The position numbers and the translations under genes were made by a program. The notes under the pieces were generated by a model. It saw only the letters and a program-made list of their open reading frames with translations. It was not told where the DNA came from and ran no database searches. Source: Chloroflexota bacterium (GTDB lineage Bacteria > Chloroflexota > Limnocylindria > P2-11E). From it: a stretch of DNA of 38,007 nt. Positions 18,577-29,356 of the stretch are shown piece after piece (within the stretch, counting starts at the first letter, position 1; each line of letters begins with the position of its first letter). The DNA lies in contig VBDV01000119.1 in the NCBI GenBank assembly GCA_005882765.1, positions 1 to 38,007 on the forward strand, written 5' to 3'.

Positions 18577-18855
18577 ATGCCGGCAAAGAAACGCAAGCGC
18601 TCGGCGCTGAAGCGCATCCGCCAGACCCAGCGGCGCACCTCGATGCGGACGATCGGCCGCTCCGCGGCGCGTACCGCCGTGCGCGCGGCCCGCGAAGCCA
18701 TCAGCAAAGGGGGCGAGGCGGCCTCCGAGATGATCTCGGCCGCGGCAAGTGCGCTCGACAAAGCCGCGAAGCGAGGTTCTGTTCATAAGAACAGCGCGCG
18801 CCGGCGCCGGAGCAGGATCGCGAAGGCCGCGACGAAGGCGAAGAAGAAGACCTAA
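18577..18855 (+). CDS. rpsT: 30S ribosomal protein S20
   Basis: MPAKKRKRSALKRIRQTQRRTSMRT...SVHKNSARRRRSRIAKA. Confidence 0.96.
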   Translation: MPAKKRKRSALKRIRQTQRRTSMRTIGRSAARTAVRAAREAISKGGEAASEMISAAASALDKAAKRGSVHKNSARRRRSRIAKAATKAKKKT

Positions 18856-18868
18856 GCGCGCTTCGCGG

Positions 18869-19327
18869 TCAGCCCCTCAGCTCGCGGTCGATATCGTCCA
18901 GGTGCTCCTTCCGATGGATGGCGCGCGACAGGTTGAATGGCGGCGCGCCGGTCGCACGGATCTTCGCGAGCATCTCATCGTTGAGCGCCTTGACCTTGCC
19001 ATCCGCCTCGTCGGCGAGCCGGAGCGAAAGCTGCGCCGCGTCGCGCGGCCGGAGTGCAAGGCAGAGCGGTTTCGCGGATTCGTTCACCGCTTCTGTGTTC
19101 TCCGGCTCGTAGGCCGAGGGCGGGATGCCCGTCGCCCACTTATCGAGCCAGTAGATCGCTCGCGCGTCCCAGAAGCCGATGTGCGCGAGGACCCCGGCGA
19201 CCGTCCAGCCGGCGGGCATTGGACGACTGAGGTCGGAATCGCTCATACGGTCGATCAGCCGCCGGAGCCGCGCGCGCTCGGCGTCAGTCTCGACATCGTG
19301 ATCACGTTCCCCGGGCACGACGTCCAT
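18869..19327 (-). CDS. DinB-like / mycothiol-dependent maleylpyruvate isomerase-like protein
   Basis: LRRLIDRMSDSDLSRPMPAGWTVAGVLAHIGFWDARAIYWLDKW pattern. Confidence 0.7.
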   Translation of the reverse strand: MDVVPGERDHDVETDAERARLRRLIDRMSDSDLSRPMPAGWTVAGVLAHIGFWDARAIYWLDKWATGIPPSAYEPENTEAVNESAKPLCLALRPRDAAQLSLRLADEADGKVKALNDEMLAKIRATGAPPFNLSRAIHRKEHLDDIDRELRG

Positions 19328-19351
19328 TCTTAGACAGGATCCCGAGCGGCG

Positions 19352-19894
19352 CTATTGAGCCTGCGACTGCAGACAGTACCCGCCGGCGATCTTGGTCCAG
19401 TCGAGCAATTCCACCTCGTACCAGGTCGAATCGTCCCGCACCTCGAGCGCGTAAACAGGCGTCCCCGTCCGAAGCGCGACCGCGACGTCGGGCCCGACGG
19501 GCAGCGCCGCGACGAGAGGTGGCGAGACGACGATCGAGATGCACTGTCGAGGCTCGCCAGGAGTTGCGAGATGCGCGGTCCCGCTCGCGACGACATGCCC
19601 GTCAGGCGCCCGCAGCCGCGCCTCCTTCAACAACCCGGGATTTCCATCCTCCTGGATCTGAAGGGTCTTCCAGTCCGGCAGGTAGAGCCAGCGAACTCGG
19701 AGGATCGGTGGCACAGCAGGGGCGTAGGTCGGATCTGTCTTCGGCGGGTCGTATGGCGTCGTCGTCGGCGCCGCCGTTACGGTAGCGGTCGGCGTCAGCT
19801 GGGGACTCAGCGACGGAGCGTCGACCCGGCCGAGATGGTCTCCGCAGGCAACGAGCGCGACCGCGAGGATCGTCGTACCGAACAGCCTCTTCAC
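19352..19894 (-). CDS. Hypothetical lipoprotein
   Basis: MKRLFGTTILAVALVACGDH lipobox followed by a Thr/Pro-rich linker. Confidence 0.65.
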   Translation of the reverse strand: MKRLFGTTILAVALVACGDHLGRVDAPSLSPQLTPTATVTAAPTTTPYDPPKTDPTYAPAVPPILRVRWLYLPDWKTLQIQEDGNPGLLKEARLRAPDGHVVASGTAHLATPGEPRQCISIVVSPPLVAALPVGPDVAVALRTGTPVYALEVRDDSTWYEVELLDWTKIAGGYCLQSQAQ

Positions 19895-19933
19895 GCCGGC
19901 GCCTCCGATTGGGTGCAGGCCTCGTCCTAATCG

Positions 19934-21232
19934 CTAGATCGGAACGAAGTACGTCTCGCAGGCGAGCTCGACAAGCTCGGGCGTGAGCTCGGCCGGCTTG
20001 AGCAGGAAACGCGAGGCGGCACCGAGGTGCTGCATGAGGTCTCGGGGGTGACAGGAGCGGAGCGGGATGTTCCGCTCGCGGGCGTACGCGGCGATCCACT
20101 CTGCGGCCTTCGGGTAGAACGTGATCTTCTGCGTCTCGCACACGCGGCGCAGGATCTCAGAGAACTCCTGCTCCGTCGGCGGCTTGACCTCGATCTTGTA
20201 CTGAATGCGACGCAGGAACGCTTCATCCACCAGCGAGGAGGGCGTGCGGTTCGTCGCGAAGACGAGGAGCACATCGAACGGCACCTCGATCTTGCGACCG
20301 TCGGACAGTGTGAGGAAGTCGACGTCGCGGTCGAGCGGGACGATCCATCGGTTGAGGAGCATCTCGGGCGAGGCGCGCTGCCGGCCGAAGTCGTCGATGA
20401 GCAGCACGCCACCGCTCGCCTTCATCTGGAAGGGCGCCTCATGCACCTTGGAGTTCTCGTCGAACGTCAGATCGAGGTCCTCGAGCGTGAGCTCGCCACC
20501 GACCTCGACGAACGGACGCGCGACCGGTACCCAGCGGCGATCGAACCGCGCGTCGAGCGCGACGAGCGGACGGTGACGCGACGGGTCGAAGACGCGGATG
20601 AGCTGCTGACCCACGAGGATCGCGTACGGGAGGACGATGCTGCCCCGGAGCATCGTGGCGAGGGTCTCGGCGATCGAGGACTTCCCGGTGCCGGGAGGTC
20701 CGAAGAGAAAGATCGATCGTCCGCTGTTGATGGCGGGGCCGAGCTGCCGAAGCGTCTTTTCCGGAAGCACGAGATGTGTGAGCGCTTTGCGGATCTCGTC
20801 GAAGGTGACCTGCAGGCTGCCGATGGTCTGGGCACGAACGCGATTGACGTACGCCGCCAGAGTCACGGGAGCCGCGCCGACGTAGCCGTTCTTTGCGAAC
20901 GCCTCGCGAGCCCGCTCCTGGCCCTTCGTCGCGATGACGTACACGTAGGTCGCCGCGGCCATGCCCGAGCTGCCCTTGACCTCAACGAAGTGCTCGGTCT
21001 TGAGAAACTCGAGGATGCCCTGGAGGATCTTGGGGAGCGGGAGGCAGATGACGTCGGCCAGCTCGGCGGCGGTGGCCTGTCCCTTCTGGTAGAGGATCTT
21101 CAGGACGAGGTCGGCGATAAAGGCCTGGGTGAGACCGGTCTCTTCGATCGCGACCGGTGCGATGGGGGCGGGAGCCTCCGCGGATGACGTCGCGGCCGGT
21201 GCCAATTGGGGCACGCGCTCCAGTAATGCCAT
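19934..21232 (-). CDS. AAA ATPase with N-terminal winged-helix-like domain
   Basis: Walker A GPPGTGKSS, Walker B GGVLLIDDFGRQ, sensor LLVFATNRTPSSL; N-terminal region YQKGQATAAELADVICLPLPKILQGILEFL resembles a wHTH. Confidence 0.88.
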   Translation of the reverse strand: MALLERVPQLAPAATSSAEAPAPIAPVAIEETGLTQAFIADLVLKILYQKGQATAAELADVICLPLPKILQGILEFLKTEHFVEVKGSSGMAAATYVYVIATKGQERAREAFAKNGYVGAAPVTLAAYVNRVRAQTIGSLQVTFDEIRKALTHLVLPEKTLRQLGPAINSGRSIFLFGPPGTGKSSIAETLATMLRGSIVLPYAILVGQQLIRVFDPSRHRPLVALDARFDRRWVPVARPFVEVGGELTLEDLDLTFDENSKVHEAPFQMKASGGVLLIDDFGRQRASPEMLLNRWIVPLDRDVDFLTLSDGRKIEVPFDVLLVFATNRTPSSLVDEAFLRRIQYKIEVKPPTEQEFSEILRRVCETQKITFYPKAAEWIAAYARERNIPLRSCHPRDLMQHLGAASRFLLKPAELTPELVELACETYFVPI

Positions 21233-21340
21233 CTATTCCTCACTCCCGCTCGTCGGTTTCCGCGTTCGCGTGAGTTTAGGGGCCGCCGGTCTCCCCTTTA
21301 TGGGGGAAATCGTCTCAATCAGTAACGGCGGATGCGGTAG

Positions 21341-21477
21341 CTGTGATCGGCTCCCGGTACCATTTGGAGGCCTAATCCACCAGGAGCGGGGAAACCACCA
21401 CGGGGGCGAAAACTGCGAAAGCAGGAGGGCGCTAAGCACGCCGCCCAAGCCCGACAGCTAACCTCGCCGGCTCTGCG
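21341..21477 (+). ncRNA. c-di-AMP riboswitch (ydaO/yuaA motif)
   Basis: Diagnostic blocks: CGGGGAAACC...GGGGGCGAAAAC, CTGC[GAAA]GCAG helix, GGGCG...CGCCC helix, 3-nt linker, then CCCGACAGCTAACCTCG. Same order as the known ydaO aptamer (GGAGGAACC...GGGGUUAAUC...CCCGACAGCUAACUCCG). The 5' boundary is approximate. Confidence 0.88.
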
Positions 21478-21491
21478 TGATCACCGCGGAG
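21471..21491 (+). promoter_or_regulatory. SD-masking hairpin, candidate translational expression platform
   Basis: CTCTGCG-TGATCAC-CGCGGAG, 7 bp including one G-U; its 3' arm contains GGAG of the SD GGAGG at 21488-21492. Confidence 0.65.
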
Positions 21492-21499
21492 GTCTCGCG

Positions 21500-21652
21500 A
21501 TGTTCCGAGTCCTTGAGCGAATCTTCTACTACCAGTGCGCGTGCTGCGACAAGACTGTTCCCTTCGGGCGTTACATGGACGGCGCCTACTACTGCCTGGA
21601 ATGCTCTCGCGGCGAGCACCGTCACCCCGGCTGGGGCAGCAAAGCCGCCTAG
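21500..21652 (+). CDS. 50-aa four-cysteine (zinc-ribbon) protein under riboswitch control
   Basis: SD GGAGG, 7-nt spacer, ATG...TAG: MFRVLERIFYYQCACCDKTVPFGRYMDGAYYCLECSRGEHRHPGWGSKAA. CxC/CxxC knuckles. Below the ORF-track length cutoff. Confidence 0.8.
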   Translation: MFRVLERIFYYQCACCDKTVPFGRYMDGAYYCLECSRGEHRHPGWGSKAA

Positions 21653-24168
21653 ACCGCGGCCTCTCCCAGCGCGACGGTTCCCGCCGATCCGTCGACGGTG
21701 ACCTGGTCACCGGTCGTGATGCGACCCGTCGCGTCGGGGACTCCCACTACGGCAGGGATGCCGTACTCGCGGGCGACGACGGCGCCGTGCGACATCATCC
21801 CGCCCATCTCCATCACGAGCGCGCCAGCGGTCAGGAAGAGTGGAGTCCATCCGGGATCGGTCGATGGAGCCACCAGAACTTCGCCGGGTTCGAGCCGCGC
21901 GCCGACCGGCGACCGAATCACGTGTGCGATCCCGCGCGCGATACCCGGAGATGCCGGCGTGCCGCGTATGGCACCGTCCGTAGGCGCCGCAATTTCGGTC
22001 TCCGCGTCCGTGCCGTCGGAGAGAAGCACGCGCGGGACGTGGCGGCGGCCCTGCTCGCGGCGATAGAGCGCGCGGCGGTCAACGAGTGTCCCGCGCAGGT
22101 CTTCGCCAGCGATCGCACGACGCAGCTCAGGCAGCGTCAGGAAGAACGCGTCGTCCGGCGCATCGAGCAGTCCCCGTTCGGCGAGCTCCGCTCCCACCGG
22201 CGCGATGAGCGCGTGGCCGAGCGCGAAGACTCGCATGATCTGGAACTTCGGTTGCTCGCGAAGACCGCCGAGGAGCCGGACCCGCCCCAGAAAGAAGCGC
22301 AGGATCGCGCGACGCGGGCCGTGGACGCGCGACGCGAGCGTTTTGATCATTGCCTCCGCCTCGCGCGCACCACGTGCGAACTGCACGTCCGGTGCGGTCG
22401 CCTCATTACCCAGCCGGAGATAGTTCGCGATCGCCCCGAGCAGATGCGCCGGGTCTTCGGACCAGCGCTTCACTCCCAGATCGATCTCCGCGATCGCGCG
22501 GTGCCCATAGCGTTCGAGAAAAGCGGTCAGCTGCTTTTGGAGCTGGGCCGGGAGTGTTCCGGCACGGTACTGCGCCGAGAGCTCGGCGGGAGGCCGCGTG
22601 CGCAGCGCATCGCGCGACGCCGGATCCTCGCGCGCGGCCCGCGCGATCTCCCAGAGCCCGAGGTCCATCTCCGTCGTGGGGTTGTGGGGAAGACCGCGAA
22701 GGACGGTCTGCAGGTCGCCCGGTCGCGCGCGGCCACCGAGCACGCGGCCCGCGAGCGCGTAGCTCAGCACGCCGGGGATCACGATACCGACCAAGCGGGG
22801 AAAGAACCGCGGCGGGAAGGTGAGGATGAGCTGCTCGTAAGCGTCGAGCCGCTGGGCCGACGTTTCCGGGATGCGGACACTCGCAATAGCTCGATCGAGC
22901 TCGGCCAGCACTCTCTTTCGCGTGGCGTCCGGTCGCAGCATCGTGCGCACCGCGCTCTGCGGCGCACCGGTGCGGAGAGCCGCGGCGAGGGTCAGCAAGC
23001 GGGAGCGCGACGCCGATCCGCGCGGTCGCAAACGCGGGTCGTCGAGAAGCTTCGTGAAGATCGCCTTGCTTCGAAACTCCATAACGCTCATGACGCGAGG
23101 AGGTAGCTCTCTTCCGAACGGATCGCGGAGCACGGGCGTCAGGTCGATGAACACGCGCATTCCTGATTCGGCGTAGATCGACGCGCCGCCTGCGGGATGC
23201 TTGACCGGCCGCCCAAACGCCGTCGCGAACGCGGAGCTCAGGAGCCGGAACGTCTGCAGGCCCATCGGGGTGAACGGATCGAACACGCCCTGCGCGACGT
23301 TCGCCGAGAAGTACACGCGTAGATCGTTCTCGTCGTCGGGTGCGTTCGGCGGAAGCGGGTAGAGCGTGGTGATGTCGCGCGACTGCACGATCCAGAGCTT
23401 CCCCGCCCGGTCGATCGCCCACTCGATGTCCTGCGGACGGCCGAAGTGCTCCTCGATCCGCGCTCCGAGCGCGGCGATTTCGCGGAGCTGCGCGTCGCTC
23501 AGGATGTCGCCGCGTCGCTCGAGGACTGCGCCGGATCGGGTGTTCACGACGAAGTGGTCGGGGTTCACCGATCCCGAAACGAGCTGCTCGCCCAAGCCCC
23601 GAACCGCCTCGATCGCGGCGCGCTTGCGGCGGCCGGTTATGGGATCGGCGGTGAAGAGCACGCCCGCGCTCTCCGCATCGACCATCCGCTGCACGACCAC
23701 CGCGAGTCGAAGACCTTGCGCCGGGACGTCGTGGCTCTGGCGGTACGCGACGGCGCGGTCGTTCCAGAGCGATGCCCAGCACCGCCGGACCGCATCGAGG
23801 ACTGCGTCTTCGCCCGAGACGCCGAGCATCGTGTCCTGCTGGCCGGCGAAGCTCGCATCGGGCAGGTCCTCGGCCGTTGCCGATGAGCGGACGGCGACCT
23901 CCGATGCGCCAAGCGCGCGGTAGGCGTCTCGTACCGCGTCGGCGATCCCGGCCGGGACCGGCGACGCGACAAGGCGCACGCGGGCGGTCGCGGGCGTTTC
24001 GCCCGTCACTCCGGCGGCCTCCGCCGCGAGGGCGTATGCGGCGGACGTGATGACGAACCCGTCTGGGACCGGGAACCGGGCCCGTCGCAGCTCGCCGAGA
24101 TTCGCACCCTTGCCGCCCGCCTCGGGCAGATCCGCGGTGGTCAGCTCATCGAGCGACCGAACGAGCAT
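21649..24168 (-). CDS. PEP synthase/PPDK-like enzyme with rifampicin phosphotransferase (RPH)-like architecture
   Basis: N-terminal PPDK_N ATP-grasp (GGKGANLGEL..., VAVRSSATAEDLPDASFAGQQDT). C-terminal mobile His domain EMGGMMSHGAVVAREYGIPAVVG with no PEP-utilising TIM barrel after it. About 839 aa; start trimmed to MLVRSL. Confidence 0.85.
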   Translation of the reverse strand: MLVRSLDELTTADLPEAGGKGANLGELRRARFPVPDGFVITSAAYALAAEAAGVTGETPATARVRLVASPVPAGIADAVRDAYRALGASEVAVRSSATAEDLPDASFAGQQDTMLGVSGEDAVLDAVRRCWASLWNDRAVAYRQSHDVPAQGLRLAVVVQRMVDAESAGVLFTADPITGRRKRAAIEAVRGLGEQLVSGSVNPDHFVVNTRSGAVLERRGDILSDAQLREIAALGARIEEHFGRPQDIEWAIDRAGKLWIVQSRDITTLYPLPPNAPDDENDLRVYFSANVAQGVFDPFTPMGLQTFRLLSSAFATAFGRPVKHPAGGASIYAESGMRVFIDLTPVLRDPFGRELPPRVMSVMEFRSKAIFTKLLDDPRLRPRGSASRSRLLTLAAALRTGAPQSAVRTMLRPDATRKRVLAELDRAIASVRIPETSAQRLDAYEQLILTFPPRFFPRLVGIVIPGVLSYALAGRVLGGRARPGDLQTVLRGLPHNPTTEMDLGLWEIARAAREDPASRDALRTRPPAELSAQYRAGTLPAQLQKQLTAFLERYGHRAIAEIDLGVKRWSEDPAHLLGAIANYLRLGNEATAPDVQFARGAREAEAMIKTLASRVHGPRRAILRFFLGRVRLLGGLREQPKFQIMRVFALGHALIAPVGAELAERGLLDAPDDAFFLTLPELRRAIAGEDLRGTLVDRRALYRREQGRRHVPRVLLSDGTDAETEIAAPTDGAIRGTPASPGIARGIAHVIRSPVGARLEPGEVLVAPSTDPGWTPLFLTAGALVMEMGGMMSHGAVVAREYGIPAVVGVPDATGRITTGDQVTVDGSAGTVALGEAAV

Positions 24169-24178
24169 CGGCGTGATC

Positions 24179-25426
24179 CTAGGCGGCCGCCATCGCGAAC
24201 ACACCCGCCAACGACTCCATCTCTTCTCGCGAAACGTCCGCTCGGGCGGCGACTTCGCGCCAGCTCTCAACGGCGGCGCGGACTTCGGCGACGATCGCTA
24301 GAGCGCCACGGTCAGAGACTCGATAGAGCCGAGCCGTCTCCAACGCCGCGCGCACATCCGGAATATGCGAGATCTCGTCCAGTGCGAGGCTGTGCTCACT
24401 CTTCTCGGGCGCGGGATTGAGGTCGAAGACCGGTGAAAGGCGCCAACCTTTCGATGCGCGGATGAACCCGTGATTGCTAAGATGATCGTCTCTGTTCGCG
24501 GCGAGGATGTTAAAAACAAGTCGCCGAAAAAGCTGCTCTAGATCCGCGTCGATTGCTCGAGGATCGCCATAGAACGTAATGGCCTCAGCAAGATCGAGGT
24601 AGCTCGCCTCGTCTCCGTCTCGTTTGCCGGTCAACGTAATGGCTGATGCATAGAGGCGTCGTCCGCCATTAATCCGGTCGAAGCGTTGCGCGCAGAAGGT
24701 CCTGTAGACGGAGGCCAGTCGCAGCAATTTCGTGTTTGGAACCTCTATCCCAGAACGGAGGGCGAGTTGCGTCATTACGTATTCCCAAGCGCCGACATCC
24801 CTTCGGTCTTCACGAGACGGGAACTTCGCGATCCAGAGGGTTCCATTCGCTTCTTGAAAATTCGACTTCGGGCGAGTCCCGCCGAGTGAGCTGCCCGGTG
24901 CGAGGAGGATGCGCAGCCATTCGGTTTCATCCGATTCAGGAATCCGGTCTTCTTCGGCCTCGCGCGCCAGATGCTCAAGCTCCCGAAGTCGGGCGTTCGC
25001 AGGAATCTCCGGCAGCCTGTCATCTAGGAATCTGCCATCGACAGGGTTCGCAATACGAAGCGCCCCCATCCTGAGTTGGTCGCTTACGCCAAGTAGGAAG
25101 TCCCACTCGTCCAACGTGCGCGGTCTTCGTCCTTCTCGCTTGGCGAGGATGGCTTCACGACGCTCCATTAGCGTCCTGCCCCATCGATCGGGGACTGCGT
25201 CAGTAAAGATGCCCGGAAGGACTTCCGCGTATTGCTCACCTTCATAAAGATCCAGTGACGGGTCTAGCGCGAATTTGTCTTTCCTTGTGAGCCAGGCCTT
25301 CTCATAACTGAACGAGAAAACTCGGCCAGTTCTGGATCGATTGCCCGCGAGCTTCCCGACGAGCCGGTCGCCGCCCAGGTCTACCGCATCAACATGCACG
25401 ACGACCGTGTCGCGCCCGGTCATCAC
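24179..25426 (-). CDS. hipA: HipA-like serine/threonine kinase toxin
   Basis: GIFTDAVPDRWGR..., GSSLGGTRPKSN..., ILAANRDDHLSNHGF catalytic motif, LSPVFDLNPAP. Confidence 0.92.
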   Translation of the reverse strand: MMTGRDTVVVHVDAVDLGGDRLVGKLAGNRSRTGRVFSFSYEKAWLTRKDKFALDPSLDLYEGEQYAEVLPGIFTDAVPDRWGRTLMERREAILAKREGRRPRTLDEWDFLLGVSDQLRMGALRIANPVDGRFLDDRLPEIPANARLRELEHLAREAEEDRIPESDETEWLRILLAPGSSLGGTRPKSNFQEANGTLWIAKFPSREDRRDVGAWEYVMTQLALRSGIEVPNTKLLRLASVYRTFCAQRFDRINGGRRLYASAITLTGKRDGDEASYLDLAEAITFYGDPRAIDADLEQLFRRLVFNILAANRDDHLSNHGFIRASKGWRLSPVFDLNPAPEKSEHSLALDEISHIPDVRAALETARLYRVSDRGALAIVAEVRAAVESWREVAARADVSREEMESLAGVFAMAAA

Positions 25427-25746
25427 TTGACTCGTTTTGTCCTGCCTTTAGACCGGGGCGGTCGAAGTCGCAGGTCTTGCAGGCGTTGTCCGAGTTGATC
25501 ATCGCCGGCAATATGGTCGATGTCTGACTCGAGCCCCAGGACCCCCAGAACGCGGACCAGGAGCGCGAGCCCAGTGGATAGATCGCCCTTTTCAACACGC
25601 CATACCGTCATGCGCGAGGCGTTAACTCTCGCCGCCATCTCCGACAACGAGATCCCACGACGCATACGCGCGAGTCGAAGGCGCTCGCCGAGCGCGACGG
25701 CGCGTCGCCTCGTTTGAGGAAAGAGAGGGCGCTGGGGTCGGGACAT
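25423..25746 (-). CDS. hipB: HipB-like HTH antitoxin
   Basis: LGERLRLARMRRGISLSEMAARVNASRMTVWRVEKGD (HTH_XRE); ATGA overlap with hipA. Confidence 0.9.
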   Translation of the reverse strand: MSRPQRPLFPQTRRRAVALGERLRLARMRRGISLSEMAARVNASRMTVWRVEKGDLSTGLALLVRVLGVLGLESDIDHIAGDDQLGQRLQDLRLRPPRSKGRTKRVK

Positions 25747-25754
25747 GTCTCATA

Positions 25755-25778
25755 AATTAGATCATTGATGGCCTAATT
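25755..25778. promoter_or_regulatory. Candidate HipB operator / hipBA promoter dyad
   Basis: AATTAG-ATCATTGATGGC-CTAATT with internal ATCA-T-TGAT dyad, in the AT-rich stretch immediately upstream of hipB. Confidence 0.5.
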
Positions 25779-25796
25779 GTCCAGTCTATGATGCAC

Positions 25797-28286
<2,490 letters not shown>

Positions 28287-28297
<11 letters not shown>

Positions 28298-29315
28298 CGG
28301 TGACCGGGACGCGCATCTTCGAGGCGACGAACTCGGTGATGTCGGCGAGGCGGCACGCGTAGCCCCACTCGTTGTCGTACCAGGAAATGATCTTGACCAT
28401 GTTGCCCAGGACGATCGTGTCCAACCCGCTGACGATCGTCGAGTGCGCGTCGCCCTTCAGATCGCTCGAGACGAGCGGCTCCTCGGTGTAATCCATGATC
28501 CCCTTGAGCGGTCCCTCGGAAGCGCGCTTGAACGCGGCGTTCACCTCGTCCTTGGTGACCTCGCGTTTCAGATTCGCCGTGAAGTCGACAACCGAGACCG
28601 TCGGCGTGGGGACGCGGAAGGACATGCCGGTGAAGCGGCCCTTGAGCTCGGGAATGACGAGCGCGACGGCGCGCGCCGCACCCGTCTCGGAGGGAACGAT
28701 GTTCTCCGATGCCGCCCGAGCGTCGCGCGGGTCCCCGGCGACCGTATCGAGCAGCCGCTGGCTGAGCGTCTTCGAATGGATCGTCGTGAGGAAGCCCTTC
28801 TCGATGCCGAACTCGTCGTTCAGCACCTTCGCGACGGGCGCGAGACCATTCGTCGTGCACGACGCGTTCGAGATGATGTGGTGCTTCTCGGCATCGAACT
28901 CGTTCTCGTTCACGCCGAGCACGATCGTCTTGTCTTCGTTCTTCGCGGGGGCGGAGATGATCACGTACTTCGCGCCCGCGTCGATATGCGCCTTCGCCTT
29001 CGTGGCGTCGGTGAAGAACCCGGTTGACTCCACGACGATGTCGACGTCCAGGGCCTTCCAGGGCAGCTTTGCGGGATCGCGCTCCTGGAGCACCTTGATC
29101 GTGCGACCGTCGACGACGAGCGAGTCGGCCGTGGCCGAGACGTCTCCCTGGTACCTGCCGTAGTTCGAATCATGCTTGAAGAGGTGGGCGTTCATCTTGG
29201 GGTCAGCGAGGTCGTTCAGCGCGACGATCTCGACCTCCGGATGCCTCTCGAGCGACGCCTTCAGGAACTGGCGGCCGATGCGGCCGAATCCATTGATCGC
29301 AACACGAGCTTTCAT
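28287..29315 (-). CDS. gap: Glyceraldehyde-3-phosphate dehydrogenase
   Basis: [52 protein letters not shown]. Confidence 0.95.
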
Positions 29316-29356
29316 CTGCGCCTCCCCAGATCGATGGAGCGGGTCCCTCTAGAAGA

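Noticed and set aside
21535-23106. 523-aa plus-strand ORF antisense to the RPH-like gene
   Set aside because: Low-complexity Arg-rich frame running through two real genes (the 50-aa zinc ribbon and the RPH-like gene).
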